Below, piece after piece: positions 13,026-35,160 of a stretch of 64,000 nucleotides of DNA. The number at the start of each line of letters is the position of its first letter. Position 1 is the first letter of the stretch. The notes under the pieces were generated by a model. That model searched no databases. It was not told the origin of the DNA and was given only the letters and a program-made list of their open reading frames with translations. A program made the position numbers and the translations under genes. The stretch spans positions 4,270,001 through 4,334,000 of the forward strand of contig NC_051087.1 in NCBI RefSeq assembly GCF_901709675.1, in the 5' to 3' direction. Source of the stretch: Syngnathus acus (Eukaryota > Chordata > Actinopteri > Syngnathiformes > Syngnathidae).

Positions 13026-13430
13026 TTGGTTGAGCCGCCTTCCCGCACCTCTCTCCGGACACACGGCGAAGAGGAGACCAAGATACTTGGCCAAACTATT
13101 CCAAATAGGTGCCTTGAAGACGGTTCCGCGAAGCCCCAACGGCTGCTCAGCGGCTACGCGGAGGTGGCGGCCTCCTCCGAACCATACGAAACGGACTCCA
13201 GGGGATGCGACGGTCGGGGGAAAGTTGTTTTTCCGGCAGCTACTCGCATCCTCTATTTGCTATGGGACCGACACATTCACAGGAGCCATCTTGGTTTTGG
13301 GAGTAAATAAAATATCGGAGGGGGAAGAGGGGTCACTGCGCATGCGCGCAGGCACAGACCGGAAACGCCGTGACACTCATAGAGATGTCAAGGTGTCCAA
13401 TCAGCGGCTGCCCCGACCTTAGACCCGCCC
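13026..13430 (-). promoter_or_regulatory. ubn2: GC-rich 5' leader and promoter region of ubn2
   Basis: Sequence directly upstream of the ubn2 start codon is CpG-rich compared with the AT-rich flanks, and it includes a GCGCATGCGCGC-like stretch near 13338-13350 and CCAATCAG near 13398. This fits a CpG-island promoter of a housekeeping gene. The transcription start cannot be placed from sequence alone. Confidence 0.5.
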
Positions 13431-14471
13431 CCTTCCACAACAGGCAATTATAACAGCATTACTACGACAGTACTTTAATGACCTTTTGAAAGAGTCTAGC
13501 GGAAGGACACACCGGTCAAAAGAATCGCACACGTTGCACCGTGACGTCTCATAAACGAATGGCAAATAATTCATTATTTAACGTATCCGGCGAAGAAAAT
13601 GCTGAGTGCAGCAATTATTTCCTCAACAATGGCAGTTGAATGGCAGCCGTGATCATCTCAATGCTTGTTTTCACATGACAACGGGAACATATGTTGACTC
13701 ATCAGTGTGTGCGTACATGGCACGATTTAAAACATGATAGTGATACCATAGGCTGGATTAGGATCGGCTGGGTGGGGGGCTCAGAACAAAGCCAATACTG
13801 AATAGAACCCCCACTGTGGCAGGTAATACGCTGCGTCGATTACACGCACACGAACATGCAAAGGGAAGCATGGGGGTGCTTGGACACGTGTCCAAAGGGA
13901 CCATTTGACTAAAAGAAAAAAATGTTTTTGCATGCTTGTTTGGGAGTGTCTGTGGCTTTATAGTGGTGACTGTTACGTAATTCAGCCCCCATAAAATGGT
14001 GTGGAGAAAACTACTTTAGGAATGATTCAATTCTAAGCGTAGTATTTGGATGGCAGAAAGGGCGAGAGAACTAATTTGGGGGTTGTTTTAGGCTTATTAA
14101 TAGCTTTCATTGTGTTGTAAGGTTTTTGAGAAGCTTATTTCCAGCCTGAAGGAAAAATTGGACTATGTCCATTGTCTTTATCATACCATTTCCATAAAAG
14201 CTCTTGATTTGCTAACCCAGCTGTTCAGTAGGGACTACTATTTTTATTTTTTTGTATTTGTCTATTATTCCTTTACATACGTTTCATTTCTGACACACTG
14301 CAGATATGTTTTTTTGTCATTAGGTCGGTATGTATTTGTAAAACAGTCGTGGTCAATTTAATTACTTTTTATCCCTGCAAACTTTTTTTTTTTGCTTTTT
14401 CATTATTTGAATCTACTGATTAAAGTCACTCAGAGATGGAAAAACAGTACACTCAGGGCTCCTAATTAAAC

Positions 14472-14515
<44 letters not shown>

Positions 14516-14618
14516 GTAAAAACACAAGTCTTTTTGGTACAAAACTAAACAGCTTTACCAGATACAAGTACATGTATTCATTGATGTGCGTGGTGTTCAC
14601 ACACAAATTAGGAATCGG
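13431..14618. other. Intergenic stretch between ubn2 and ift56
   Basis: No exon or RNA gene is seen. The right part, including the (AT)n tract, probably belongs to the ift56 3' UTR or its downstream flank. The poly(A) site is not resolved. Confidence 0.4.
14475..14512 (+). repeat. (AT)n microsatellite
   Basis: About 19 uninterrupted AT dinucleotides, lying about 110 bp 3' of the ift56 stop codon on the minus strand. Confidence 0.95.
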
Positions 14619-17600
14619 TCATGAGAGGAAGACTCTGTTGTCTTTGGCCCACTTCCTCATGGCTCGGATGATGTATTCCACCTGCGGGTTTCCGGAATTG
14701 TGCAGCAGGAGCACCACCTCCTTAAGTGTCTCCCTGGCACACCAATGACACACAAGAGGCCATCCATCACTCATTTTTACTGACCCAATTTCTACTTAAT
14801 GGTGACTTGGGGGGAAGTTAATTTACTCAACATTTTGTTGGCATGCAGGAATTCTAATGACAAAAAAATATGACAATGAGTCTTGATCTGAAAATAACAG
14901 GTGGTGTAAGTTGGGAAAAATAAAAAGTACTATAAACAAACTTACTTGGACTCTTTGTTGGCTAAAATGAGCTGAAAGATGCCAACACATGCCCCTCTTT
15001 TGCCCTCCCAGTAGTTGGAGCCTGGGTCCAATTTCTCCAGTGCATCAAATGCTTTGGCTGCATAGTAGAACTGGCCCATCTAAAACATAAATACAGATGT
15101 TTACCAAAATATATATATACTCAAACACTCATGGAAAAGTAGTACTTTGGCACCTGGCGCCAGCATTTGTGCCACGTGAGCTATGAAGGCAAGCATTTCC
15201 ACAGCGATACTAAAGCCCAGTTTAATAGAAAACTTATAAAAGCAGTGCTTTGGTGCTATTTCCTCCACTATTTACGACTATCACACATCTCTACCTTGTA
15301 GCTGTCATTGGCGATGAGCTGAAGCAGACTGAAGGAATCCGAGGAAGTTCCCATCTTCAAGTAAAGCTCCCAGGCGAGACGACCCTTCTGGTTCATGATG
15401 TCTGATAAGGGAGAGTTTACACACAAAAATGCCTGAGAGTAGATTTTCAGTCAAGTGGAGGAAAGGATTTGTCAAATCTAAGCGTATCGAAATATCAATG
15501 TGTTGAGCATACTTGGCATGTATTTAGTTGCATTTTTGGTTAACTGATTTATTGTCATTGAGAAAACAAAATAATACATACAACAGCGGGCCAGCCAGCT
15601 GAGGTATACATAGTCACTTTTGATCTTCTCACTTTGAATTAGAAGGAATATCTGGAAAGAAAACATATTAATGAGTAAATCATCAAGCGGAAAGAATATA
15701 AAGCAGTTGTGCAGGCGCAGCGGTACCTCTTCCGCTTCTTTGAAATTCCCAGTGGCTGCCTTGGCCTGAGCATAGTTGAAGTTAAACGTGTCGTCGTTAT
15801 AGAAGTAAGTCTAAAATAAAAATAAAAGTTAATGTCATGAGCTGTTATCTTTAATTATGAGCTTTTTATCTATGGTATTCTATATTTTTTCGTATAGCGG
15901 TCTGGGATGCTTATTTACTCAACTCAAAGGCACATTATGAAGAGATTAATAATGTATTGTTAAATATGTGAAATTTCTACCTACGATTAAAATAAGATTC
16001 AATAGTTTTCTCGATACATCTCGTATGAAATGCATTTTTTACAGCGTGACATAATACACTGAGCTCGAGATGTACCTTGACTGAGTTGAGGTATGTGAGC
16101 ACATCATCAAACTTCCTCAAGAGGAAGAAGCAGGAAGCCATGCACTGTCTGCCGGGAATAGTATCTGAAAGACGCCAAACAAAAATAAACACACGCTCTG
16201 CTTGCCCACACAGCTCCGGCACCAAAACGTTCACATTTCTTCTCAGCATACCGCACTCGCTGGCCGAGCCTCCGACCAACTGGAAGAACTGCTGGGCCAC
16301 TTTTAAGTGATCCCGCTTAGAAAATAGACACAGAGTTAGTACAAACAAATAGAAAACGTTACACGTAGTTTCAAAAACAAACACTCACCGTTCCAAGCTG
16401 TTGTCCCAACGCAGCGTTGACCACCCCTTTTAAAACATACTCCTGGCGAAAATGATCGAGTATTAAGACTTGGCATATCTCCAATTTGTACCACTTTTGG
16501 GACATCATAGTTATCGAGTCGAGACCTCACCTGAGGTGTCGCAGGCACTAAGTCTTGTATGAGATTGTAAGCTTCTTGGACATCATCTAGAAATGTAATA
16601 TTTGATGATAATTATGCTAAATGGAAATGACCAAATTTAGTATATCGATTACGCCAAGAATCAAAGGGTCACCTTGTCTGAGGTAGTAAATGACAAGATT
16701 GAGTCTAGCTTCGGGGATGACGTCGATCAGCGGGGGCAGCACCTGCAACGCCCCCTCGCCACCGCGGAACACCACCTACGGAAGGTTTTTAAAAATATAA
16801 TAAAGGAAGGATGCACTTAAGGTGAGCGCTTACCAGATTGTGTCTGATAAGCTCCTTGGCAAACTCAAAGGAGCAGGAGGAGATGTTGATAAGGTTCTTC
16901 AGCTCGGCCTGAGTGAGACGAGGGAAGTAAACAAAAGCACACACATGTCAATTGCACAAAAAAAGCTGTTTGTGTGGCAAAGGGAGAGCAAATTAAAAAG
17001 TTTGTCTAATCCGGAATGAACAAAGTCTGTCACCGGTTAGAAATCAGGAAGAAATGGCGCACACCTCGGCTGCTTTGCCGTTGTAGAGATTGAAGTGGTT
17101 GCAGGCTTTGAGGTTGAGGGCGATGGTTGAGTCGGGGATGTTCTGAAGGTACGCCGTCAGAACCTCCTGCGACACGTCATAGTAGCCAAGCTTGTAGTAA
17201 CAGAGAGCCACGTACACCTTCATCGCTAGGAAGCTTCTGGAGGAGCAAAAAAAACCAAAAACATTTTGTTGGGTGAAAAATGTAATCGAATGGTCAAGAA
17301 TACTCAGTAAGCTCAAGTCACGGTTGTTCTTTTTCGCCTACATTATGAGTTAGGGAGTGTGAGAGCAAAGACTCACATGTTATGCCTGAGGAGATGTTTG
17401 TAGATTTCAATGGCCTCCTGGTAGTGCGAGCGCATGTAGTGAATGGAGGCCAAGCTCAGCTGGTCCTCCGTCACATCTTCCAGGTTCTGGTGGAAGTCCA
17501 TTAGCTTCTTCTCATCGTTGAACTGAGATAACAAGTCGTTCAATTTGAATATGGTTACAAGGCTTTGAGAAGGTAAGGAAAAAGTAGATCTAGAGAATCC

Positions 17601-18510
17601 AATGGATTTTTTACCTTATTGGCCAAATGGAAGAGGAGTCGGTTTTGGAGGAGGGACTTGGGAGCTATAAAAACAACCAAGGTGATGACAACAATAGCAT
17701 GTTTTTTTATTGATACTTTTTTATTACTTAATTAAAAAAAAAATCAATTCTTTTCCAAATTTGGGTAAAAGATAGTCTGAAAATGGCTGACACGAGTTTT
17801 AAAATCTGAACGAAGAGCTCATTTTGAGTTATTTGCTTACCTTTCAATGCAGCCTCCTCAGCCTCTTTATAGAGGCCCAGAAAAAACATGGCACAACCCA
17901 GATAGACCCAAACATCTGGAGGACAGTCAGGCTTTGCAGTCAGTGCCTTGTACTCCTGTTACAAAGTCATCATGTGTCATAAATTAAAAATTTAAACTAC
18001 ACCACGTACAAAACTAATATGGAAAAGTACCTCCATAGCTCTTTTGTAATCCCCCAAGTGAAAGGCGCAGAAGCAAATCCAAAGGTCTGCATTCTCCTCT
18101 TGTTCTCCAATACTTCTCTGGAACTATGATGAGCCAAAGTAATCAGAAAGACGGAGCAGGAATATAACTTTTAATTTTGGTGAGCAACTTTTGAATTGTA
18201 AACACAATACCTAATCTGTAGGAGATCCAATTTTAAAGGGCAGATAAATAGATGGATAAATATGATCGTGTGGTGATAAGGGCACCTCCAAAAGAGTTAG
18301 TGCTCCAAGGTAGTCTCTTTGCTGCAGATATTCTTCCAAAGTGGGAATCTTGCTTTTGTTTTTCTTCTTCTTCTCGCTAACGCTGGTGGCCGTCTCTCCC
18401 CCCACGGCGGGCTTAAGGCGAGATAGGATCTGTGACAAAAAGTACATTTTTATTAATAGCATACTGAATATTAAGAAGTTAGGATGATGTTTTGAATGTC
18501 CACTCACCAT
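14619..18510 (-). CDS. ift56: Intraflagellar transport protein 56 (TTC26)
   Basis: IFT56 is a TPR-rich subunit of the IFT-B particle that carries cargo, notably motility proteins, into cilia. Coding exons in transcript order: 18508-18510, 18286-18429, 18031-18117, 17841-17955, 17615-17664, 17377-17522, 17065-17236, 16834-16908, 16673-16775, 16531-16586, 16389-16442, 16252-16315, 16076-16164, 15727-15810, 15582-15651, 15295-15401, 14946-15079, 14619-14733. They total 1668 nt (555 aa, against 554 in human) and end in TGA. Diagnostic stretches are [20 protein letters not shown] near the N-terminus, [12 protein letters not shown] and [16 protein letters not shown] in the middle, [15 protein letters not shown], and [12 protein letters not shown] at the C-terminus. 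Exon 1 contributes only the initiator ATG to the coding sequence. The donor of the 18286-18429 exon (GAG/GTGCCC) is weak, but both frame and homology require it. ubn2 lies downstream in the same direction, as at human 7q34. Confidence 0.95.
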
Positions 18511-19395
18511 GATGGCAACTTGAGATGACGGCTAGGAGACAATACCTGTAACCAAGCTAACGCTTTAGCATCATGTTAAAAACTGCATGAATACATGTTT
18601 AGCACATTTTTTTTGAGAGGACCACAACCATAGCACCCGGTGACGTCATAATAGGGCATGAGTCTTTTTTTCAGTCACCTAGCAACAAACAACGCCCTCG
18701 CTTATCAGCAACTCCGTTTGAAATATATTCAAAAACCATTTAAAAAGGAAGTGCTCTTCCTTTCAAGCGCATGGGTGTTTTCTTAAGTTGCCACACAAGA
18801 CAAGTAAAATATGTCTCCCAAAGTACCCCGGCAAACCAAACACGTTGCCACGTTTAGCAGTTAGGTGACGAAAAAAGTTAGACAATGAAATGTGGTATTA
18901 AATAACGCACCTTTGATGCCAGTCTCCTTTTTTCAGAATATCTGTAAAACAAAATGTTCATTTATTTTCCCATGACAAGAGTACGACAAAATGCTTCTCG
19001 AACATCGCCATCTTGTTTTTTGTTTAGGTCTGACGTCACATATCCTCGACACATGAGTCCCTCAGTTAGATGATTTAAGAGAATATAAAACGTTATTCGA
19101 AAAATATACACCTATTTGTCATTAAATATTTAAGTCAACCTGATGTTCGAGGGCGCGTCGGTCGCAGCATAAAAGAGAAGACACGACTCGGCTTTTGCGC
19201 CAGTGGCGCCTCATCGTTGCCTAGCAACAGTAACATTACTACTTCTGTTTTTTTCAGGTTATTTTAATGGAATATATATTTTTTTTTCGTAGGTTACTGT
19301 GTGAAGAAATTCTCATACTTTAGATTTCTGCGGAATCGCTGGTGAAACCTTTACGACTTTTATATATGTCGCTGAGAAAGACGCTAGACACAACA
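18511..19395. other. Upstream region of ift56
   Basis: No coding exon is seen. The sequence presumably holds the ift56 promoter and untranslated leader, because the ATG-bearing exon starts immediately to the left. No motif decides the transcription start. Confidence 0.4.
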
Positions 19396-19468
19396 GCCCC
19401 AGTGGCCTAATGGATAAGGCACTGGCCTCCTAAGCCAGGGATTGTGGGTTCGAGTCCCATCTGGGGTG
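19396..19468 (+). tRNA. tRNA-Arg (anticodon CCU)
   Basis: A 73-nt cloverleaf with no intron. The acceptor stem GCCCCAG pairs with CTGGGGT and the discriminator base is G. The anticodon stem CTGGC/GCCAG frames a CTCCTAA loop with anticodon CCT at 19429-19431. The A box is TGGCCTAATGG (19403-19413) and the B box is GGTTCGAGTCC (19447-19457). A TTTT pol III stop lies at 19476-19479. It decodes AGG. The sequence is close to the vertebrate tRNA-Arg(CCU) consensus, so it looks functional. It is the only plus-strand gene in the window. Confidence 0.97.
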
Positions 19469-20886
19469 AAATGCATTTTGTTGCCTGAGTCAAACGAAAG
19501 AATTGCTCATGATTCGAAAAGAAAATATATCGATTTACAGGCAATAACAACATCAGTATACATTACTTTTGGGCATTTGTTTAGTGACTCTGCTTTATGA
19601 ATTTGTGTGCATGTGCAATCACCGCTAGCTGTCAGGTAAATTCAGGCTGACAGTTTCTTAACGAGGAATTTATGCATGGGTCATAGATCCCGGATTTGTC
19701 GGGTTGGCATGTAGAATGTTTCTGAAACAATATGAAACGGTAAAGGGATAAAACACTAGGTGTCATCAAGGGACATTTTAAATGAATTAAAATGCTTTGA
19801 ATACATTTGCTGAAAAGGTATATTTATTGACAATAAAAACTGACAATGTCCGAGGCAGCACTGCACAGACCAAATATATACAATAATGATCAAATATTCA
19901 CCACACAGATTGGAGGGCAGAGTGCAAGACAAAGAACTCTTAAGACACTTTTGTCAGCCTCCGTGTAGCTACCAGAGGATTTTATAATCAGTAACTATAG
20001 AAACAATGAAACATGTAACATCAACACACATTTATGGCAGTGTTAGACACGTCAAAATACCAAAATATCACCTTTCCAAAGAAATATCTACACCAAAGTG
20101 CATTCAGTTGTTTCTAACCGGTAACTGGCTACAAGTTTGTTTATGATCCGCTTCAGAAGGATTAAAACATGTTTTTTAAAGTTAGAGAGTTTTTGCAAAT
20201 AGTGGTTAGGGATGTGTTTTTTTTTTATTTGTTTATTTTGGATGAAGCCATTACATCAGTCTACTACAGCACTAAGTTGCTGTTAGCAAAGAAGTTACCG
20301 GATGTCCATGTGTGAACAATAAAATTGTTTTTTTTCTTTACCCCAGTCATCTATTTCAACCTAGAGGGAACAAAACATGAATTGTTAAATTAACTTCTTA
20401 GTTCATGAAACAATGTTTAGGTAATACTGAACAGCTAAAATGAAAAAAAAAGAAATCTGCTCTGTACTTTTAAAAAGAAGTGAGCAAATTTCAGCATGAC
20501 TCTAGTCAAATAGCAAATGTTTGACTAAATATTAGTTTTAGTAACCCTTTAATCAAGCAGAGATTTGAGCAGTACAGCGATAAGCCAGTTTCTTTGCACG
20601 TGTGATTGTCTGAGCCTAAAACAAAACCCGTTTTCTTATTGGTGGAGGTTTATGGGCGAGTAAGAAACCCTGCTTGATCGTATGCAAGAAATAGGACAAA
20701 AATCAGTGCAGCTCAACCTCTCCGTCTTGCTACTTTGCTCGGTTAGAAATCTCACACCCACACATCGTAAATACATTTTCACAAAATAGTTCTAATAATT
20801 TAGAATGAAAAACACACTCACGCACACTCTTTTGCTCTCACGCTACAGGCTCGATGACATTTTAGAATGCCTCGCCGCCGTCGTCT
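19469..20886 (-). other. slc25a38: slc25a38 3' UTR and intergenic DNA
   Basis: No exon is present between the tRNA and the slc25a38 stop codon. A minus-strand AATAAA at 19823-19828 would end a 3' UTR of about 1.07 kb. Position and hexamer are seen; transcript extent is inferred. Confidence 0.45.
19823..19828 (-). terminator. slc25a38: Candidate poly(A) signal of slc25a38
   Basis: AATAAA on the minus strand, about 1.06 kb 3' of the slc25a38 stop and before the tRNA gene. Other hexamers in the region could also be used. Confidence 0.4.
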
Positions 20887-23800
20887 TCACGACTTGAGGC
20901 CCATCCGAGCCATCAGCTGTTCGTAGACAGTCCAGGCCATGGCGGCCATCAGAGTGCGGCGGAGGGACCGAGGTACGGCACCATGGAAAAAGCCGCCGAA
21001 GCCGTGTTTCTGACAAAACAACAGAAAATGGCGCCAGGGGGTTAACGTCCATAACAGTCGTACAAGTGTCAGACATTTTGTGAATATTATCAAGTTGGCA
21101 CAGCAGAGCTGTTGCTAGAAGATGCTCAGTTACAATTTAGTTTTCTGCCACTAGGTGGTGTTAAGGCATCCATCAGTTATTTACATGTACTCCACACAAT
21201 AAACTGAAGAGACCCAACTGTGGAAATTATGGATAAGCATTCAAAGAGAAAAAATAGAAATATTTTAAATATGTTAAAAAGAACAATGAAGGCCGGCATA
21301 ACACCAACATTGTAGATGTAGCGAATAGCGTCCGCTGTGCTCCAGTGCGACGGGCTGACTTGAATGTGCGTCTTCACCACATCTGCTGGCTGCGTGGCTA
21401 GCGACGCCATGACACCCGCTACCACACCGCAGCTGAAGTTGACCAGGGGCATGTAGACTGACGACGTCACTTCTAATAATCCCCATTTAAAAAAAACAAC
21501 ATTAGAGACGTGATGGCATTTTCTTAGGAGGTTCTTTGGTGCAGACCTGGAGGCAACGTCTTCTTGGTCTGGCTGTAGAACATGACATAGATCCCGGAGA
21601 AGGGGGCGTCGCGTAGCAGCGTGGCGGTGAGCCCGGAGAACAACGCTCTCACTCCCTCCGTCTGGTACATGCTCCTCAGAGCCCCGGCCACGCTCACATA
21701 GTTATAAAAGCCACTCTGTGTCAAAGAAGCCATAGTTCATGACTTTTTTTTTTTTTGTGGAATATTAGCTACTTAATCCTTCCGGCGTCTGGCTTTTTCA
21801 CCTCAAAGCGCGTTTTGATGACGGTGAACGGCAGCATGCAGACGCCGGCCACCGCTCGGGCGCCGGCGCCCAGCAGCACGGCCTCGCCGGCGTTGGGCGC
21901 CCGCTCCAGGAAGAAGTGCTGCTTGAGGGAGTAGAAGGTGCTGAAGTAGATGCCCACACCGGGGATGCAACGGACAAAAGACTGCCAGGGAGAAATTGAC
22001 GAAATCATGAATTTTGTTGTTGTTGTTGGAGCAAGTTCGGTAACAAACGACTTAATTTAGTTACTCACAGGGGACACTCCTTTCCACAGACTGAAGACAT
22101 TTTCTGTCCTTATCACGTTGATAAAAACACTCAACATCCCCACTTTTGGTGAACTGCAAGATGGAATACAAAGAGCACATCAGCTCATCTACATCAACAT
22201 GTACGTTTGTATCCTTGGTGACGAGCGTGCGTGTCCTTGTCGGCTAACAAACACACCCTGGCTTGGCGTTGTGCTGCAGGGTCTGCAGCCGCGTCTTCAC
22301 CAGGTCCAAAGGCTGGAAGAGCAGAGTGGAGCATGTGCCGCTGAGGGAGCCACACATGAAGGCTTTGAGTGCTGGATGAGCCTGAGGATGCAAAAGGACG
22401 GATGGAGAGAGGAAAAGAGGGACACACAGAGGCAGGGGGAAAAAAAAGAAACATGATGACAACAGTATTGCGACGCCATGAGAGTTTGCTGACCTAATTA
22501 TATCTGTGCAAATAAATTTGAGTGAGTGAGTCACGGCCCTGTTTGGTTTAGTCCTGTTGATTAAAGCCCGTTGACAGAGCGACAAGCGTACTACTCAGAT
22601 GGAAAGACATCTGCACACGTGCATGAACACACACAAACATGATTACAAGGTTGTGCTGCACATAGCCAGAGAGACAAGAATGCATAAACACACACACAGA
22701 TAGACAATAATCACTATGCGCTGCACAATGATTGAAAGACAACACACAAATTCAGAGAATTGAGATATTCAACAGCATTCGATGAGGAGACGGAAATGTA
22801 AAGACGCAGAAATAAACAGGCTATTGTGCTCAAGATAAAGAGCTACACATAGCCCGCAAAAAAAGTTCACGCGTTATCCTTCTGCATCCTACCTTCCCCC
22901 CCAAGCTGCTTGGCCCTGGGCTGGAAGGTTGGTGTTTTTCCTGCATGTTGGCCTGGTTCACCTCAGCCTATCAAGTGACGGCGCCGGCGCAAAGTGCATG
23001 TCAGCGCATGAAGCATCGCTGGCTGCCACAGACGCAGGAAAGCCTCACAAAAAAATGGCTCTTCTAAGGCTGGGGCTCATCGTCCGCCCTCCCCTAGTTT
23101 GGCCGCCAAAGCGGAGGTCTATAATCCGGGAGACGCTTTCCACGGGTTTCTATCTTTATCTCGTGGAGACACACTTGCACATCTGCCCAGCCCCCCTGCT
23201 GCTACGCCACATCTTTGTCAAATGGCATGAGTCATGGCATGCTGCACTGTGTGTTGCGTGGACTTAAAATGTATGTGTGGAGCCATTCCAAGCACAAATA
23301 TGCCTTAATTAATTAATTTTCTACTGGACTGGACAGTTTTAGGCTACAAAAATACTGATTCTTTTTTTTTACTGTATTGGTTGTTTTTACGCCACATAAA
23401 AAAAGCATTTTAATAATAAAAAAAACAATAGCAGCCATATTATCCATCTTGCCACTGCCAATTATCTTTAATTGTGTTTATGACACACTTGGGCCCTGAA
23501 CAAACGATTCCAAACTGTTCCTAAATCACAGAAGCTTATTTTAAAGAGGCTCTAACTTTATATCGACTCAGGTTTCCTCCTGATTAAAAGTGAACCGGAC
23601 TGTGTGATTGTGTGTGTGCAGCCAACCCTTGCCGATATTTGAAATTGACTTTCTTCTACAGAACATAAAATCACAAAGAACTGAAATTATTTGCTGGAAA
23701 GACATCTATTCCCTACAAGCAGATAAGTGACCGACTGATCGTGCAGAATTTTCATTATTCGCGGCCGGCCAGGTCCCTTTCCTCTGCGAATAGCGGGGGT

Positions 23801-23918
23801 CCACAGCAATTATACGCATTTTCAGAGAGTCTACCATTCGCGTATTTACGCCATTCGCGGGGGATATTGCTCGCTAAAACCCCGCGAGTAGCAGCGTACT
23901 CACCGCAGCGAACTCCAT
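20887..23918 (-). CDS. slc25a38: Mitochondrial glycine transporter SLC25A38
   Basis: SLC25A38 is the inner-membrane carrier that imports glycine for the first step of haem synthesis; loss causes sideroblastic anaemia in vertebrates. Coding exons in transcript order: 23904-23918, 22257-22381, 22069-22153, 21802-21981, 21547-21715, 21309-21472, 20887-21009. They total 861 nt (286 aa) and end in TGA. The three mitochondrial-carrier repeats are visible from their signatures: QPLDLVKTR (repeat 1), [10 protein letters not shown] (repeat 2, with Thr in place of the usual acidic residue, as in the human protein) and QPADVVKTH (repeat 3). Other matches are [31 protein letters not shown] and the C-terminal [14 protein letters not shown]. 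Exon 1 encodes only MEFAA, followed by an intron of about 1.5 kb. The donor after 21309 (AAT/GTTGGT) is weak but keeps frame and homology. Teleosts can have two paralogues (a and b); I cannot tell which this is. Confidence 0.95.
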
Positions 23919-24460
23919 CCTCACGCCTCTCGAGCTGGAGGCTGAGCCGGAAGGATCTTTCTCGCTGACCCCACCCGTTTTGAAGGCGCTTCGGGTCAGA
24001 TGTCACTGAGAACGGGGGAAACAACGCAACCATGAACGGACGGGGGTCGCCGGTAGCGAGCTAGCATCGGCTAATGCTAGTAGCCGGTGCGGGAAGGTGA
24101 AGGACAAGCTAGGGCCGTGGTCAGGCGAATTAAGTTAAAATAACTAGCACTCTCCTCCAGCAGTTAGGGAGCCACAAAGACGGCGTTCACCCCAAATATC
24201 TTAAAAAACGCCATGTTGTTTAGGAACGTACACATGGAAGATCACATTCGAGCGCTAAGACAACTTCCAAGTCTGGTGTCAGTTCAACCTACGACGACTT
24301 TTACAAGTTTAGCCACATGCTACATCTAACTGTGGCAAGAAGTTAAGGTTTTATTTTAAATATAGAGTCGCCAAAAGTTCTTGCTTGTCTTCAAGTAGCT
24401 AGTTGACAACGGCAGCGAGCCTATCTAATCATGCGCACGCGCTTCCGCTTTTAAGGTGTG
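23919..24460 (-). promoter_or_regulatory. slc25a38: Upstream and promoter region of slc25a38
   Basis: Moderately CpG-rich stretch directly upstream of the MEFAA exon, between AT-rich flanks. It plausibly contains the 5' UTR and promoter. No TATA box or other deciding motif is seen. Confidence 0.35.
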
Positions 24461-25200
24461 TAGTTCTATGCACTTCAAAATAAAATATTTGAATGCGGGT
24501 TTTCAAAATAAAAGTTCAACCACAACGTGCCGTTGAACTTCGTATTTTTACATTTATGTCATGGTTGATTGTCGTGTAATTATTTCATATTTATGGTATT
24601 GACGTTTTTTATACTGATTGTGCAATTTAATCATACAGAAATTCCTAATCCCTTTGAATTTCTGATTTACAACAGGGAAAAGCTCGTTTCTTGACTGACA
24701 CTCAAAAACACACAGATGCTTTTATCATAGATATCCATTTATTCATTGTATTAAGGCATTTTATAAAAGGTAGAAACATCCAGAAAAACGTGACAATGTG
24801 CTCTTTTGGGCAAACTATTAAAATTTGTGCTTAACTCTACATTTAGTGATAGGTCTATTGCTGTTAAATGGTAAACCCACCACCAGTCGAGTTGAGGTAA
24901 CACCTTAAAGGGAAAGTACACTTGTTCTGATGTCCAACATGAAGCCCCAGCACCAATATTTGTGTGCAAAAAAAAAAACTAAAATGTGATCCGTTCAAAA
25001 ACAGAATGATACACAATCAAGCCCTGAATGGAAAAAAGATTCAGTCGCTGAGATGAACATTTGGCCATGTAGCAATATAGCTGCAAAACCTCAATAAGGC
25101 ATAATAATAAAGGAATGGAACGAGATTGGCAGGGCTTTGGTTTCAGCTATCTTTTCAATAGAACTGTAATCATAATATTTTCCTCTGCTTGTGCCAGCAC
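24461..25200 (-). other. myh9: Myosin heavy chain 3' UTR and short intergenic gap
   Basis: Non-coding stretch 3' of the myosin stop codon at 25201. A minus-strand AATAAA at 24738-24743 would give a 3' UTR of roughly 0.48 kb. The remainder, toward slc25a38, is AT-rich and unassigned. Confidence 0.45.
24738..24743 (-). terminator. myh9: Candidate poly(A) signal of the myosin gene
   Basis: AATAAA on the minus strand, about 460 bp 3' of the stop codon and before slc25a38. Confidence 0.5.
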
Positions 25201-35155
<9,955 letters not shown>

Positions 35156-35160
35156 GGTAG

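Noticed and set aside
13026-13139. Longer ubn2 N-terminus starting at 13139
   Set aside because: The frame is open upstream, but those 38 residues have no family counterpart, while MAEPRK at 13025 matches the ubinuclein start.
12736-13422. Plus-strand frame of 228 codons over the ubn2 start
   Set aside because: It lies in the CpG-rich promoter and first exon, antisense to ubn2, with no recognisable domain.
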